A stretch of DNA of 64,000 nucleotides from the NCBI RefSeq assembly GCF_002368415.1, contig NZ_AP018292.1:186001-250000 (forward strand), in the 5' to 3' direction. Source of the DNA: Calothrix sp. NIES-4105 (lineage in GTDB: Bacteria; Cyanobacteriota; Cyanobacteriia; Cyanobacteriales; Nostocaceae). The notes under the pieces are model-generated. The model was not told the origin of the DNA and did no database searches. It saw only the letters and a list, made by a program, of their open reading frames with translations. Every line of letters begins with the position of its first letter. The first letter of the stretch is position 1. Made by a program: the position numbers and the translations under genes. Below, piece by piece: positions 45,050 through 54,448 of this stretch.

Positions 45050-45863
45050 ATGAGTAAAATCGCACTAATCACAGGTGGCAGTCGAGGTCTAGGTAAAGAC
45101 ATGGCTTTGCGTCTGGCTCAAACCAAATGTGACATTATAATTACTTATCAATCCAAGCTAGAAGAAGCCAATGATGTAGTGTCTCAAATCCGAGAAATGG
45201 GACAGAGAGCTACGGCTTTAAAGCTTGACGTTGGAAAAGTCAAAATTTTTGATGATTTTCTATCTAAGTTACATTCGTGTTTATTACAAGAGTTTCAAAC
45301 GGACAAGCTGGATTTTTTAATTAATAATGCTGGTATCGGCGCCACTATTCCAATTGCCCAGGTAACAGAAGAAGATTTTGATCGGCTTGTAAACATTCAT
45401 TTCAAGGGGGTATATTTTTTAACCCAGAAACTGTTACCACACTTGAATGACGGGGGCAGAATTATCAACATTTCCAGTGGAACAACTCGTTTTGCCAATC
45501 CTGGTTACTCAGTTTATGCTTCAGCTAAAAGTGTAATTGAAACCTTTACCCGCTATTTAGCGAAAGAAGTTGGAGCAAGAGGGATGACTGCGAATGTACT
45601 GGCGCCCTTCGGGTTCAGCACTTTGCTTATGCCGGGAAACCCGTCCACCGCAAGTGCTTCACCTGGAGCAATTGAAACCGACTTTAATAACGCTACTGTC
45701 CGTTCTAATCCCCAAATTAAAGCTATGATAGCCTCTAATACTGCTTTGGGAAGGGTAGGGCAAGCTGAAGACATTGGTGGAATAGTAGCTTTTTTGTGTT
45801 CGTAGTAGTGCTGGGTGGATTAACGGTCAAAGAATTGAAGCTAGTGGTGGAGTGTTTCTTTAA
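45050..45863 (+). pseudogene. SDR oxidoreductase with 3' frameshift and in-frame insertion
   Basis: Starts MSKIALITGGSRGLGKDMAL (cofactor loop GGSRGLG), with NNAGIGATIP, the Ser of NISSGTT and the catalytic YSVYASAKS. After IVAFLCS at 45805 the frame breaks; one base further on it reads SSAGWINGQRIEASGGVFL and stops at 45863, the normal SDR C-terminus. So one inserted base removes about 20 residues. Between NVLAP and GAIETDF, adjacent in relatives, lies a 57-base insert (45608-45664). The core may still fold, but cofactor-site and C-terminal parts are altered. Confidence 0.8.
45608..45664 (+). repeat. 57-base in-frame insertion resembling cyanobacterial small dispersed repeats
   Basis: The insert adds FGFSTLLMPGNPSTASASP to the SDR. 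Its sequence (CCGGGAAACCCGTCCACCGC, CAGCACTTTGC) is GC-richer than the gene and of the kind seen in small dispersed repeats of filamentous cyanobacteria. That identification is from memory of the type, not from a search. Confidence 0.45.
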
Positions 45864-45903
45864 GGTTAAGTACCAGGTTTTTAAGTACTGATGCTCCCGT
45901 CGA

Positions 45904-45946
45904 GGCGCCTGGAAACATCTTCATTGAAACTCGAACAGGCGCCTTT
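45904..45946 (+). terminator. Terminator built from two GGCGCC palindromes
   Basis: GGCGCCTG (45904-45911) pairs with CAGGCGCC (45936-45943), followed by TTT, 40 bases after the SDR end. Confidence 0.55.
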
Positions 45947-46045
45947 ACCCAGATTTTTCATAACTGCATAAGTGCTTATAGTTCACGCCTATACTTAAAC
46001 ATGAACCAAGTTGAGAGCCGTAAGTAAATATTTATAGGTGGAACC

Positions 46046-47356
46046 ATGATAAATAACAGAAAACTTGATTCTAACGAGCAAAGCATGGAAATACTGAATC
46101 GTTGTGCAGGCTCTTTTAATGTACTAACGATTAGCCGCGTGAAAGGAGATTTAAATGAAGAAATAGTAAGTGTTGCTCTCAACTTACTTCAAAAACGCCA
46201 CCCTCGTCTTAAATGTCGTATTACTGGTACTTTAGATAATCTTTGCTTTGCTGATGGAAATGAAAAAATTCCTTTACGTGTAGTTGAGCAACAGCACAGA
46301 GAGCAGTACTTAGAAGTTATTGTGGAAGAACTCAACAAGCCAATTGAGAGTAATAAAGGTTTAGCGCGCGTAGTATTAATTAGTTCATCTGAAAATACCA
46401 GCTATTTGCTGACAATATTACACCATGCTATATCAGATGGATTATCAACTGTTCAATTACACTCAGAAATATTAACTTATTGCAACAAAATAGCTGCTGG
46501 TAAAATTGAAAATGATATTCAAGAGTTACCTCCACTTCCTAATGTCCAAGAGTTAATGCCAAAATCAATGCAGGGAACATTTGGACTAATAAAGAGCATT
46601 TTATCTTTTATAAAGTTCAAGTTTAATGGCGCGAATTATCGCCCTCAAACTCTGAGTTTTGAAGAGTGTGTACCTATTGAATCTCGTTCCACTGGCATGG
46701 TTCAGAGAAAGTTAAATAAAGATGCTACCACACAATTGATAGATGCCTGTCGAACGGAAAACACTACTGTACAGGGTGCTTTATGTGCGGCGTTACTATT
46801 TGCTACAGCAATATTAATTCGAGATGGAAGTCAAGGAAATTTACTTTTAAATTGCCACTCATCTGCCGATTTACGAAGGCGCCTTGAACCAGAAGTAAGT
46901 CGTGAAAACTTAGGTATATTGGCTTTGGGTCTTACCTCGTTTCACAACGTAGATATAAATACGCCTTTTTGGGATTTAGCGCGCGATGTTAAGCAACAAC
47001 TGGAGGCAGGTTTAAAAAGTGAAGAAATCTTCAGTACCATCTTAATGTCTAGAAAAATTTACGAATCTCTTCTATCTCGCCCAAATGAAGCACCTGTAAC
47101 TGCAGGCGTTACCAACATTGGTAGAGTAAAGATTCCCGACGATTATGGTTTGTTCAAGCTTGAAGAAATCAGCTTTGTTTCATCACAGGCAGTTTTTGGG
47201 GGTGTTCCCGGTGTTGCTGTTACAACATTTCAAGGAAAAATGATTTTAAACTTTTACTTTTCTAAACCTTCTATTAGTCTTCGTAGAATCGAGATACTAG
47301 CAGACGATGTGATTTCATGTCTTGTTAATGTTTGTAACAAGGATGCATGTGCTTGA
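46046..47356 (+). CDS. Condensation/PapA-like acyltransferase
   Basis: 436 residues, one condensation-type fold. The catalytic HHxxxDG box is HHAISDG near residue 126. Other family points are RHPRLKCRI near 50, NCHSSADLRRRLEPEV near 270-290 (matching the R-x-R region) and VTNIGRVKIPDDYG near 350. Stand-alone members transfer acyl groups from thioesters to alcohols or amines (PapA5, alcohol acetyltransferases). GGTGG precedes the ATG. No carrier protein or NRPS is near, so the acyl donor is unknown. Confidence 0.85.
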   Translation: MINNRKLDSNEQSMEILNRCAGSFNVLTISRVKGDLNEEIVSVALNLLQKRHPRLKCRITGTLDNLCFADGNEKIPLRVVEQQHREQYLEVIVEELNKPIESNKGLARVVLISSSENTSYLLTILHHAISDGLSTVQLHSEILTYCNKIAAGKIENDIQELPPLPNVQELMPKSMQGTFGLIKSILSFIKFKFNGANYRPQTLSFEECVPIESRSTGMVQRKLNKDATTQLIDACRTENTTVQGALCAALLFATAILIRDGSQGNLLLNCHSSADLRRRLEPEVSRENLGILALGLTSFHNVDINTPFWDLARDVKQQLEAGLKSEEIFSTILMSRKIYESLLSRPNEAPVTAGVTNIGRVKIPDDYGLFKLEEISFVSSQAVFGGVPGVAVTTFQGKMILNFYFSKPSISLRRIEILADDVISCLVNVCNKDACA

Positions 47357-47473
47357 TTTTACAGGCATGGGTTAAGCATCATTTGAATTAATAGAGCGCC
47401 CTTGTTTCATGAAAGTTTTTTTTAATACAAAGTAACTATTTTAAAAGTGGCGTCAATCCATTTGAAGGATTAG

Positions 47474-47584
47474 ATGTTGGCTAACGGCTATCCTAAAGAA
47501 GATATCAACAAGATTTATGAAATTATTGATAGCTGGTTTGTCAAAAATGGATTGCGTCTCCGCACAACCCAAGGGCGACCCTAG
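47474..47584 (+). CDS. Possible small protein (36 aa) or remnant
   Basis: ATG 47474 reads MLANGYPKEDINKIYEIIDS, then WFVKNGLRLRTTQGRP. The helix has a protein-like pattern and is open to a stop at 47584, where a repeat sequence begins. It could be the end of a lost gene. No ribosome binding site is evident. Confidence 0.3.
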   Translation: MLANGYPKEDINKIYEIIDSWFVKNGLRLRTTQGRP

Positions 47585-47780
47585 TTTGAATTGATATTTT
47601 AGTACTTGTGTTTGGTTTGGTATTGTTTCAGGCACCACTAATAATTAGGGTGCTAAGAAAAATGTAGCGGCAATTGTCGGCGCCTGTAATTAATGGGCAA
47701 GTCGAGTTATGTTGATACCTGAAGAGGACATACAACAAATAGCATCGATAGCCATCAAGATGTTTATATTATCTCTACAG
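47585..47780. repeat. Intergenic copy of the AGTACTTGTG...GGCACC unit with half a hairpin
   Basis: TAGTACTTGTGTTTGGTTTG, CAGGCACCACTAATAATTAG and GGTGC match one side of the array unit; the right hairpin arm is gone. GGCGCC occurs near 47679. Confidence 0.55.
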
Positions 47781-48677
47781 TTAAGCCTTGAAATACAATT
47801 CTAAACCATTATCTTCTGCATAAACAACTTTCTTCTCTCCTCGGAGTCTAGCAAGTTTTGGTTCTCCAAACACAATTTCTTTAATTTGAAGAGGTGGATA
47901 TACAACACATTCGTAATAGTCATCTGTATCATTACATTTAACAAAACAGACCCACGCGCTAAGATCATCTAGTATGATATCTCTTCTATATTTTCCACAT
48001 TGAAAAGTCCAAGATAATCCATATTTATCAGCTGAACTTTTAGACTGTGCTTTTACCGATAACTCAATTTCGTTAACTTTTAAATCAGCATCCCAACTTT
48101 TATTTTTACCGTGATAAATATTATAGTCAGGTTTTGTTACATTATCTGTAAATCGCTGAAAAGCGGCATAAACAGCTTCTTCTCCAATTTTACCAATAAA
48201 GTAATCTTTCCAAACTTTGATTCTATTAAATTGTTTGCTATCTTTATAATTCACTGTTCCAATAACTTGGTCTGTAAAAATTTTTATTTTTTCAAAAACA
48301 GTAGGAGTTGGTTTAAATAAATAAGGTTGTTCAAAAAAGCGTAGATTTTTAACAGTACATTGCTCTGGAGAAATCTTATGCAAGGGAACAGGGGGTGTTT
48401 CTTGAGGATGATTTAGCAATAGTTCTTCGGCAACAACTTTTAAGTTTGGATTTGGATTTGAAATACATGCACCATGAATTAAGTCTTCAATCCATCCCTC
48501 AGCATCTGCTGTTTCTATTAAATAAAAAATAGTAATTGATAAATTATCTTTTCTAACAATTGCGTCTAAATTTTTTTCTAGCTCATACGATAACATCATT
48601 TTCAATGATTCTTGAGTAGGAAAAGCACTAATTAAAGCTTGTTGTAATTTTTTACGTTTTTGACCAGATAAAATCAT
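47781..48677 (-). CDS. EAD1 effector protein with C-terminal nuclease-like domain
   Basis: 298 residues. Residues 1-90 match effector-associated domain 1: LSGQKRKKLQQALISAFPTQ, MMLSYELEKNLDAI, then the AEGWIEDLIHGA helix. EAD1 is a death-like adaptor that pairs effectors with NTPase hubs in cyanobacterial conflict systems. Residues about 150-298 look like a restriction endonuclease-type fold: GKIGEEAVYAAF (Glu166), WDADLKVNEIELSVKAQ (Asp198, Lys209) and an aromatic-rich core. The usual Glu before the Lys is Ser here, so nuclease activity is not certain. No EAD1 partner is coded within the window. No GGCGCC in the gene. Confidence 0.7.
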   Translation of the reverse strand: MILSGQKRKKLQQALISAFPTQESLKMMLSYELEKNLDAIVRKDNLSITIFYLIETADAEGWIEDLIHGACISNPNPNLKVVAEELLLNHPQETPPVPLHKISPEQCTVKNLRFFEQPYLFKPTPTVFEKIKIFTDQVIGTVNYKDSKQFNRIKVWKDYFIGKIGEEAVYAAFQRFTDNVTKPDYNIYHGKNKSWDADLKVNEIELSVKAQSKSSADKYGLSWTFQCGKYRRDIILDDLSAWVCFVKCNDTDDYYECVVYPPLQIKEIVFGEPKLARLRGEKKVVYAEDNGLELYFKA

Positions 48678-48931
48678 ATTTTTTATTACCTATACAATAT
48701 AGTATCGATGGCTATAGTTCACACACATAAATACAGGAACGTAAAGTAAAAGTAGAGGCAACTTACGTGTTATTTAGATACAGGAATATTGAATAATCGA
48801 GTTTGAAAAGACTGTCTTGAATCTTTATTAAATAGTTTCTCAAACAAACTTAACATATTTATAAAATAATTAAAGCTGGATTAATAAAATAATAGAGGCG
48901 CCACAGACACCGGAATGATATCTGGAGATTG
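48678..48931. other. Intergenic, no gene seen
   Basis: AT-rich spacer with one GGCGCC near 48897. TACAATATAGTATCGATGGC near 48690 also occurs as a similar string near 47740 and 9715, a minor dispersed repeat. Confidence 0.35.
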
Positions 48932-49075
48932 CTACCTACTTTTACATATTTCTTTCCTGTTCATCTCCTTTTTTTCTTGAATCCTCAGACATTCAATCAA
49001 TTTTTTGACCTGATTCTCAAAGCGAACAGGGATTCTGATAAGCTTTGTAGTTCTGCCCGTTGCTCTTCTACCCAT
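48932..49075 (-). CDS. Small basic protein (47 aa), RHH-like start
   Basis: ATG 49075 to TAG 48932 reads MGRRATGRTTKLIRIPVRFE, then NQVKKLIECLRIQEKKEMNR. The pattern of a basic arm, a strand (TKLIRIPVRF) and a helix matches the beginning of ribbon-helix-helix DNA-binding proteins (MGRP...KxIRVPxxxxxxVxxLI). The second helix is charged and short. It is divergent from the exonuclease-RecQ-UvrD gene and might regulate it. Confidence 0.5.
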   Translation of the reverse strand: MGRRATGRTTKLIRIPVRFENQVKKLIECLRIQEKKEMNRKEICKSR

Positions 49076-49441
49076 AGTTAAAATAAATGGTTAACCGTTT
49101 ATGATTAAACTTGTATAAAATATGCTTGTCAAGTAGCCCAGACTACAAATTTTGTAAATATGGACTTATTGCTTTAAGGCGCCTCAAAATCCCTACCCCA
49201 TTTGATGAAAGAAGATTTTTGCATAAAAATTACGAAATTTAGAGTAAATAACTTGGTAGCTGTATCTATCGCTTGCATTAACCAAATAATCGCAAAATCA
49301 AAAAATTTCCGGAACATGCATCAAGCAAGTAGTATCATGTATAAATGCGTAGACCACATAGTTTCTAAGACAACTTCCGTCACGAACAGGCACTGTCAAA
49401 CTGGAGTATTGGCTACCGAATTAATCTATAACTAAAAAATT
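49076..49441. other. Intergenic region before the helicase fusion gene
   Basis: A 77-codon frame at 49202-49435 looks random and is not counted. GGCGCC lies near 49179. No clear ribosome binding site precedes the ATG at 49442. Confidence 0.35.
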
Positions 49442-52400
49442 ATGGAAATGTTACCAGTGATTGATTCAAGCTATGTATATCTAGATTTGGAAGTCAGTGC
49501 GTTATCGAACATATACTGTCTAGGTTTTGTGTCACCCGATATGGCACAAGACTTTAGTAGCGATAACTTGACTCAAGCAGCAGATAAACTTACTCATCTG
49601 AAAAATAGCGGTTTGAGTGTTTGTGGTCATAACTTTCGACGCTTCGACCATCCACATTTAATAAAACAGGCGCCTGAATTATCTGACTGGAATGTTATCG
49701 ATACACTAGAACTATCAATTCTTGCATTCCCTCTCCAACATAAACATAAGCTCAATAAAGAATATAAGCAAAGCGAATATAGCTCAAATTGCCCTCTAGA
49801 AGACGCACGTGCAACTAGATTATTACTGCACGTGCAAATTGAAGCACTACAAAATAAACCACAGTCATTACGACATCTATTAACTTGGTTACTTGGTTGT
49901 GGATACGAAAAAGCTTCTTGCGCGTATAAGCAGCTATTTTGTGATGTTTTGGGCTGGAATATGGCGCCAGTAAGGATTGAAAAACTACCAACCGAGATGC
50001 TACTTGGAGTCAATCAATCCTACTTACACCAATTATTGCTGAGTCCACAAACCTATAATTTTGATACCAAACTATGTGTAGCAGCACTATTGGTTTGGAA
50101 TTATGAAACCAACCTAAAAAATGAAAGAGAAGCATTTTCTAACTGGCTTTCAAATTTGGCGCCGTTCCAAGACGTACTCAACAATTTATTTCCGCTAGTA
50201 AATAGTGAGTTTGCAATTGAGTCTCACCTGGAACATTTTGGTATTTCCAGTTTTCGACCATTACAAGAGAAAGCTGTTAAATCAATAGTCAATAGGGAAT
50301 GTCCATTAATAATGATGCCCACTGGTGGTGGTAAGTCATTATGCTACCAACTACCTGCTTTGATGTTCCACCATAGACAAAAAGCTTTAACTGTTGTTAT
50401 ATCCCCATTACAAGCATTGATGGCTGACCAAGTAGCAGACTTGGAAGAAGCTGGTTTGTTTTTCTCTACCTACATAAATGGTAATTTAACCGCACAGGAA
50501 CGGCGCCTGCGTTTAGAGGAATTACGTTCAGGAAACAAGGGTTTACTATATATAAGTTCTGAACAATTACGCTCAATGAGTATCCGCGCGCTACTAGAAC
50601 AGCGTCCTCCAGTGTTATGGGTACTCGACGAAGTACACTGTATTAGTCAATGGGGACATGATTTTAGACCTGACTATTGCTATGTTCCTAAATTTATTAA
50701 AGAATTATACGAACGGCGCCAGTTACCAACACCAATGTTAGCTTTATTAACAGCAACTGCAACAGTTAGTGTTGTAGAAGATATTAAAAAACTATTTGGT
50801 GAATACAATCTAAACATTAGTACTACAATTGATGGTGAAGCTACCCGTTCTAACTTGACATTTGAAGTTGTTCCAACAGTAGGTAATAAAGAAAAAACCC
50901 TTATTGATAAAGTTAAAGAAGCATTGAATTATGGTGGTAGCACTCTTGTATATACAACTACTCGTAAGAATGCTGAAAAGCTAGCTAAACTGTTGAATCA
51001 AAGTAATATTAATGCCAAATATTACCACGGGAAATTATCAACATACGAGAAATACGAAGTCCTACAAGCGTTTAAATCGGGTGAATTAAACGTAGTTGTA
51101 GCGACTTGTGCTTTTGGGATGGGTATTAATAGAAAAGATGTGCGCGCGGTTATTCATCATTCAATGAGTTCCAACCTAGAAGGTTATGTTCAGGAAGCTG
51201 GGCGCGCGGGTCGTGATGGTCAACCTTCTTATTGCACCTTACTTTATGACCCAAAAGATGCGGATACAATATTTTTCCTACAAAGTTTAAATCAACTTAG
51301 CGAGCAAGATTTAAAAAATACTTTTATATCAACCAGGTACTTGCGGAATAAAATACATAAAGGCGCCTCTGAAGAATGGTTTTGGGTGACAGCTTCGGAA
51401 ATTATCTCCGAGGGGGATTTTGACGAAGAGTTTGATGTAGCGCCCGAACAACAAGATACTAAAATTAAAGTTGCCTTACATCACTTAGAAAAATTTGGTT
51501 TACTAGAGCGCGCGGAGAATTTGTCAACTTTTATCCAGTTTGAATTGCTACACAAAACTTACGATGAGTCCCGTGAGCATTTTGAGAAATATAGTAGAAC
51601 GCAAAATTTACCTCAGTCAGAAATAAAACTGTTTGAGGGGTTAATTTTAGCAATGCATATGGCTAAAACCTATTTCGGGCAAACAAACGAGCATTTCCCA
51701 ATTGATAGACTAAGTGATGAGTCAGGTATTAGTACTAAAGAACTGAGTTCAAGAATCCGAGAGTTGAAGAAAGCTGGTGTTTGTTCAGTTGAGATACCTA
51801 TTGCGTTGATGATAACCAAAGGTGTTACAGGAGACGCGCGCAATTTACACGATAGTAAACGTGAATTAGAAAAACAGCTATTAGAAGTACTAATAGAAAT
51901 GTTGGGAGAGGCGCCTGAACTTCAAGTCAACCTACGTGGTTTAGCTTCTCGTTTAGACCCAGATAACTCTAAAAAACTTAGAGCGTCAGTACTGATGGAT
52001 ATTTTAGAAGGTTGGGCTAACCAGAAATGGATTAAGTTAAACCACGTTACGCGCGATGTTGTGAAACTCCGAGATATCAAAGTTGACGAAAACTTAGGGC
52101 GCCATCAAATCTTATCTGACGATGTACTCAAAATACTTTATACAGCACTTGGAGATAAAAAAGGTGCCAGATTACCGTTAAAGTACGAATTAGAACGTTT
52201 AGCAACCGAAGTAACAGAGAGTACACAGCTAGTTTGGGAAAGTAAAGAATTAGAGCAAATACTCTTGTGGTTGCATCAAAGAAAAATTATTCGTTTAAGC
52301 GAAGGTCTTAACTTATTCCAACATTCATTGAAAATTCGCGTTATTAAAGGCGCCAGTATAAGCAGAGTAAGTAGACGTTACCCAGATGTAAAAACTCGTT

Positions 52401-54448
52401 ACGATGAGCAAACAAGACGTACCCATTACATGTTGAAGTATGGGGAAGTACCACCCACGATGCGCCTACAATATATAGAAGATTATTTTGGCAAAGTCCA
52501 CGAAGAGTTTACCCAATCTCATCAACTACCAACTGGTGAGGAAACTATTCGCCCTGTAATACCATCTGATTACGAGAGTATTATAGAAACACTCAACGAA
52601 TCCCAGAAGGAAATTGTTTTAGCAGATAATCCAGCACTAGCTGTAATCGCTGGTCCAGGTTCAGGTAAAACTAGAACTATTGTTCATCGTATTGCTTATC
52701 TAGTAAAAGTAAAACGAGTTGAACCGCAGAGTATATTAGTATTAGCTTATAACCGTAACGCCATTACAGAAATACGAGTTCGGTTGCAGAAATTAATTGG
52801 AAACCTTGCCGCGCGCATTCGTGTTTTTACCTTCCACGGTTTATCTTTAGCTTTGTTAGGTCGTACCCTTGGGGAAAGTACCAGAAGTCAAGAGTTTGAT
52901 TTTGATAAGTTAATAACTGAAGCATGTTCGCTATTGGAGAAAGGCGAGGAATCAGAGGAAGAGTCAGACGATACCCAGCAACGACGAATTCAACTACTTG
53001 GTAAGCTCGAACATATATTTGTCGATGAGTACCAAGATGTTAGTGAGACTGAATATCGTTTGATTAAGTTAATAGCAGGATTAAATGATTCTGAAGACAC
53101 CGAACGTTCAGTACAAATAAATCTTTGTGTTATTGGCGATGATGACCAAAATATCTATGCTTTTAGAGGCACTGATACAAGATATATAATTCAATTTACT
53201 GATGAATATAAAGCAAAACGCTTATTACTAACCGAAAATTATCGTTCCACTGAATCAATTATTGAAGCTGCTAATAAATTAATTAGCAACAATAGAGAGC
53301 GTTGTAAACTTAATGAAGATGAACAAGTACGGATAGATAACGGGCGCCTCGGTTATAAAGGTTTTCCACTTGAAGCTTACACATTCGGTAGTATTGAAAG
53401 TCAAGCAACATGGATACAGCAGCGTATATCTTCCCGTATCGAACAAGGCACCTCATTAAAAGATATAGCTGTACTAGCTAGACACTGGGGTAGTTTAGAT
53501 GCTATCCGATTACTCTTGGAAAGGGCAGGTGTTCCAACTTGTACTTTGAGAAAAGATGGTATCAAGCTTGTTAGAAATCAAGTTACCTGCGAACTTATCA
53601 AGCAGTTGAAAACTAAACGTCATCAAGTCCTGGCACCAGACAAATCGGTTTTAAGCTGGTTTGAAGCTTGTTTTACTAAATGGGGGCGCCTAATTGGCGA
53701 ACCAACGGTACAAGTACTTCTCAAAATCGCGCGTGATATAGATATTGAGCGAGGATATGGTATTGAAGAAGAGGCACTACCTATTAGTGCCGCTGATATC
53801 CTCACTTCTATATTTGAATTTAATGAAACTTTTGAAGCTGCAAGAGACGAAGATGCTGTACTCGTAACCACTTGTCACGGCGCCAAAGGTTTAGAGTTCC
53901 AAAACGTTATATTACTCGGAGATGGTTTTAATACAAAAGCTGAAGAAATTGAGTCTGAGCGAAGATTATTTTACGTAGCGATGACGCGCGCAAAGCAAGA
54001 ACTGACTATATGTACTACTAAGCAATCGCAATTTGTACATGAGACAGGCGCGGTTCCTGAACGACTTACTGTAAAGACTGATTCGTTACCAGAGCTAATG
54101 TTCTACTTTGATTTGACTCCTGGGGATATTTTTCTAAGCAATTACAACACGAAGAAAAATCAGCAAGTCATTGTTAACTTGACCGAAGGCGCCGAATTGT
54201 TGATGAAAGTAAACTCATATAAAAACGGTTGGGATATTTTGACTGCGGATGGTCAATGTATTGGTGCCTTATCTAAAAAAGCAAATGCGGAGTTATCTAA
54301 GAAAGGGTGTGTACCAGGTCAGTTTGAATTTATTTTAGGTGAGGTAACTGTTAAAAGTGTATATCGTCATATGAGCATAGATGATGTATCTGGAGAAATT
54401 AACGAAGATTGGTTTGTTGTTATTCCTCAAATACGGGTTTGTCGGTAA
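49442..54448 (+). CDS. Exonuclease-RecQ-UvrD helicase fusion
   Basis: 1,668 residues. Residues 10-135 look like a DEDD exonuclease: YVYLDLEVSALSN (Asp15, Glu17), CGHNFRRFDHPHLI and NCPLEDARATRLLL; the last box lacks the His of DEDDh enzymes. RecQ-type helicase: FRPLQEKAVKSIV and MPTGGGKSLCYQLP near 272-300, LDEVHCISQWGHDFRPDY near 394 and EAGRAGRDGQPS near 585, without a zinc-binding RQC. UvrD-type helicase: ESQKEIVL and AGPGSGKTRTIVHRI near 1055-1085, VDEYQDVSETEYR near 1190, GDDDQNIYAFRG near 1230 and FYVAMTRAKQEL near 1505. It is a complete two-motor DNA-processing machine, probably repair or defence. Confidence 0.9.
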   Translation: MEMLPVIDSSYVYLDLEVSALSNIYCLGFVSPDMAQDFSSDNLTQAADKLTHLKNSGLSVCGHNFRRFDHPHLIKQAPELSDWNVIDTLELSILAFPLQHKHKLNKEYKQSEYSSNCPLEDARATRLLLHVQIEALQNKPQSLRHLLTWLLGCGYEKASCAYKQLFCDVLGWNMAPVRIEKLPTEMLLGVNQSYLHQLLLSPQTYNFDTKLCVAALLVWNYETNLKNEREAFSNWLSNLAPFQDVLNNLFPLVNSEFAIESHLEHFGISSFRPLQEKAVKSIVNRECPLIMMPTGGGKSLCYQLPALMFHHRQKALTVVISPLQALMADQVADLEEAGLFFSTYINGNLTAQERRLRLEELRSGNKGLLYISSEQLRSMSIRALLEQRPPVLWVLDEVHCISQWGHDFRPDYCYVPKFIKELYERRQLPTPMLALLTATATVSVVEDIKKLFGEYNLNISTTIDGEATRSNLTFEVVPTVGNKEKTLIDKVKEALNYGGSTLVYTTTRKNAEKLAKLLNQSNINAKYYHGKLSTYEKYEVLQAFKSGELNVVVATCAFGMGINRKDVRAVIHHSMSSNLEGYVQEAGRAGRDGQPSYCTLLYDPKDADTIFFLQSLNQLSEQDLKNTFISTRYLRNKIHKGASEEWFWVTASEIISEGDFDEEFDVAPEQQDTKIKVALHHLEKFGLLERAENLSTFIQFELLHKTYDESREHFEKYSRTQNLPQSEIKLFEGLILAMHMAKTYFGQTNEHFPIDRLSDESGISTKELSSRIRELKKAGVCSVEIPIALMITKGVTGDARNLHDSKRELEKQLLEVLIEMLGEAPELQVNLRGLASRLDPDNSKKLRASVLMDILEGWANQKWIKLNHVTRDVVKLRDIKVDENLGRHQILSDDVLKILYTALGDKKGARLPLKYELERLATEVTESTQLVWESKELEQILLWLHQRKIIRLSEGLNLFQHSLKIRVIKGASISRVSRRYPDVKTRYDEQTRRTHYMLKYGEVPPTMRLQYIEDYFGKVHEEFTQSHQLPTGEETIRPVIPSDYESIIETLNESQKEIVLADNPALAVIAGPGSGKTRTIVHRIAYLVKVKRVEPQSILVLAYNRNAITEIRVRLQKLIGNLAARIRVFTFHGLSLALLGRTLGESTRSQEFDFDKLITEACSLLEKGEESEEESDDTQQRRIQLLGKLEHIFVDEYQDVSETEYRLIKLIAGLNDSEDTERSVQINLCVIGDDDQNIYAFRGTDTRYIIQFTDEYKAKRLLLTENYRSTESIIEAANKLISNNRERCKLNEDEQVRIDNGRLGYKGFPLEAYTFGSIESQATWIQQRISSRIEQGTSLKDIAVLARHWGSLDAIRLLLERAGVPTCTLRKDGIKLVRNQVTCELIKQLKTKRHQVLAPDKSVLSWFEACFTKWGRLIGEPTVQVLLKIARDIDIERGYGIEEEALPISAADILTSIFEFNETFEAARDEDAVLVTTCHGAKGLEFQNVILLGDGFNTKAEEIESERRLFYVAMTRAKQELTICTTKQSQFVHETGAVPERLTVKTDSLPELMFYFDLTPGDIFLSNYNTKKNQQVIVNLTEGAELLMKVNSYKNGWDILTADGQCIGALSKKANAELSKKGCVPGQFEFILGEVTVKSVYRHMSIDDVSGEINEDWFVVIPQIRVCR

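Noticed and set aside
49202-49435. 77-codon frame before the helicase fusion
   Set aside because: Mixed composition without domain pattern, and no ribosome binding site.
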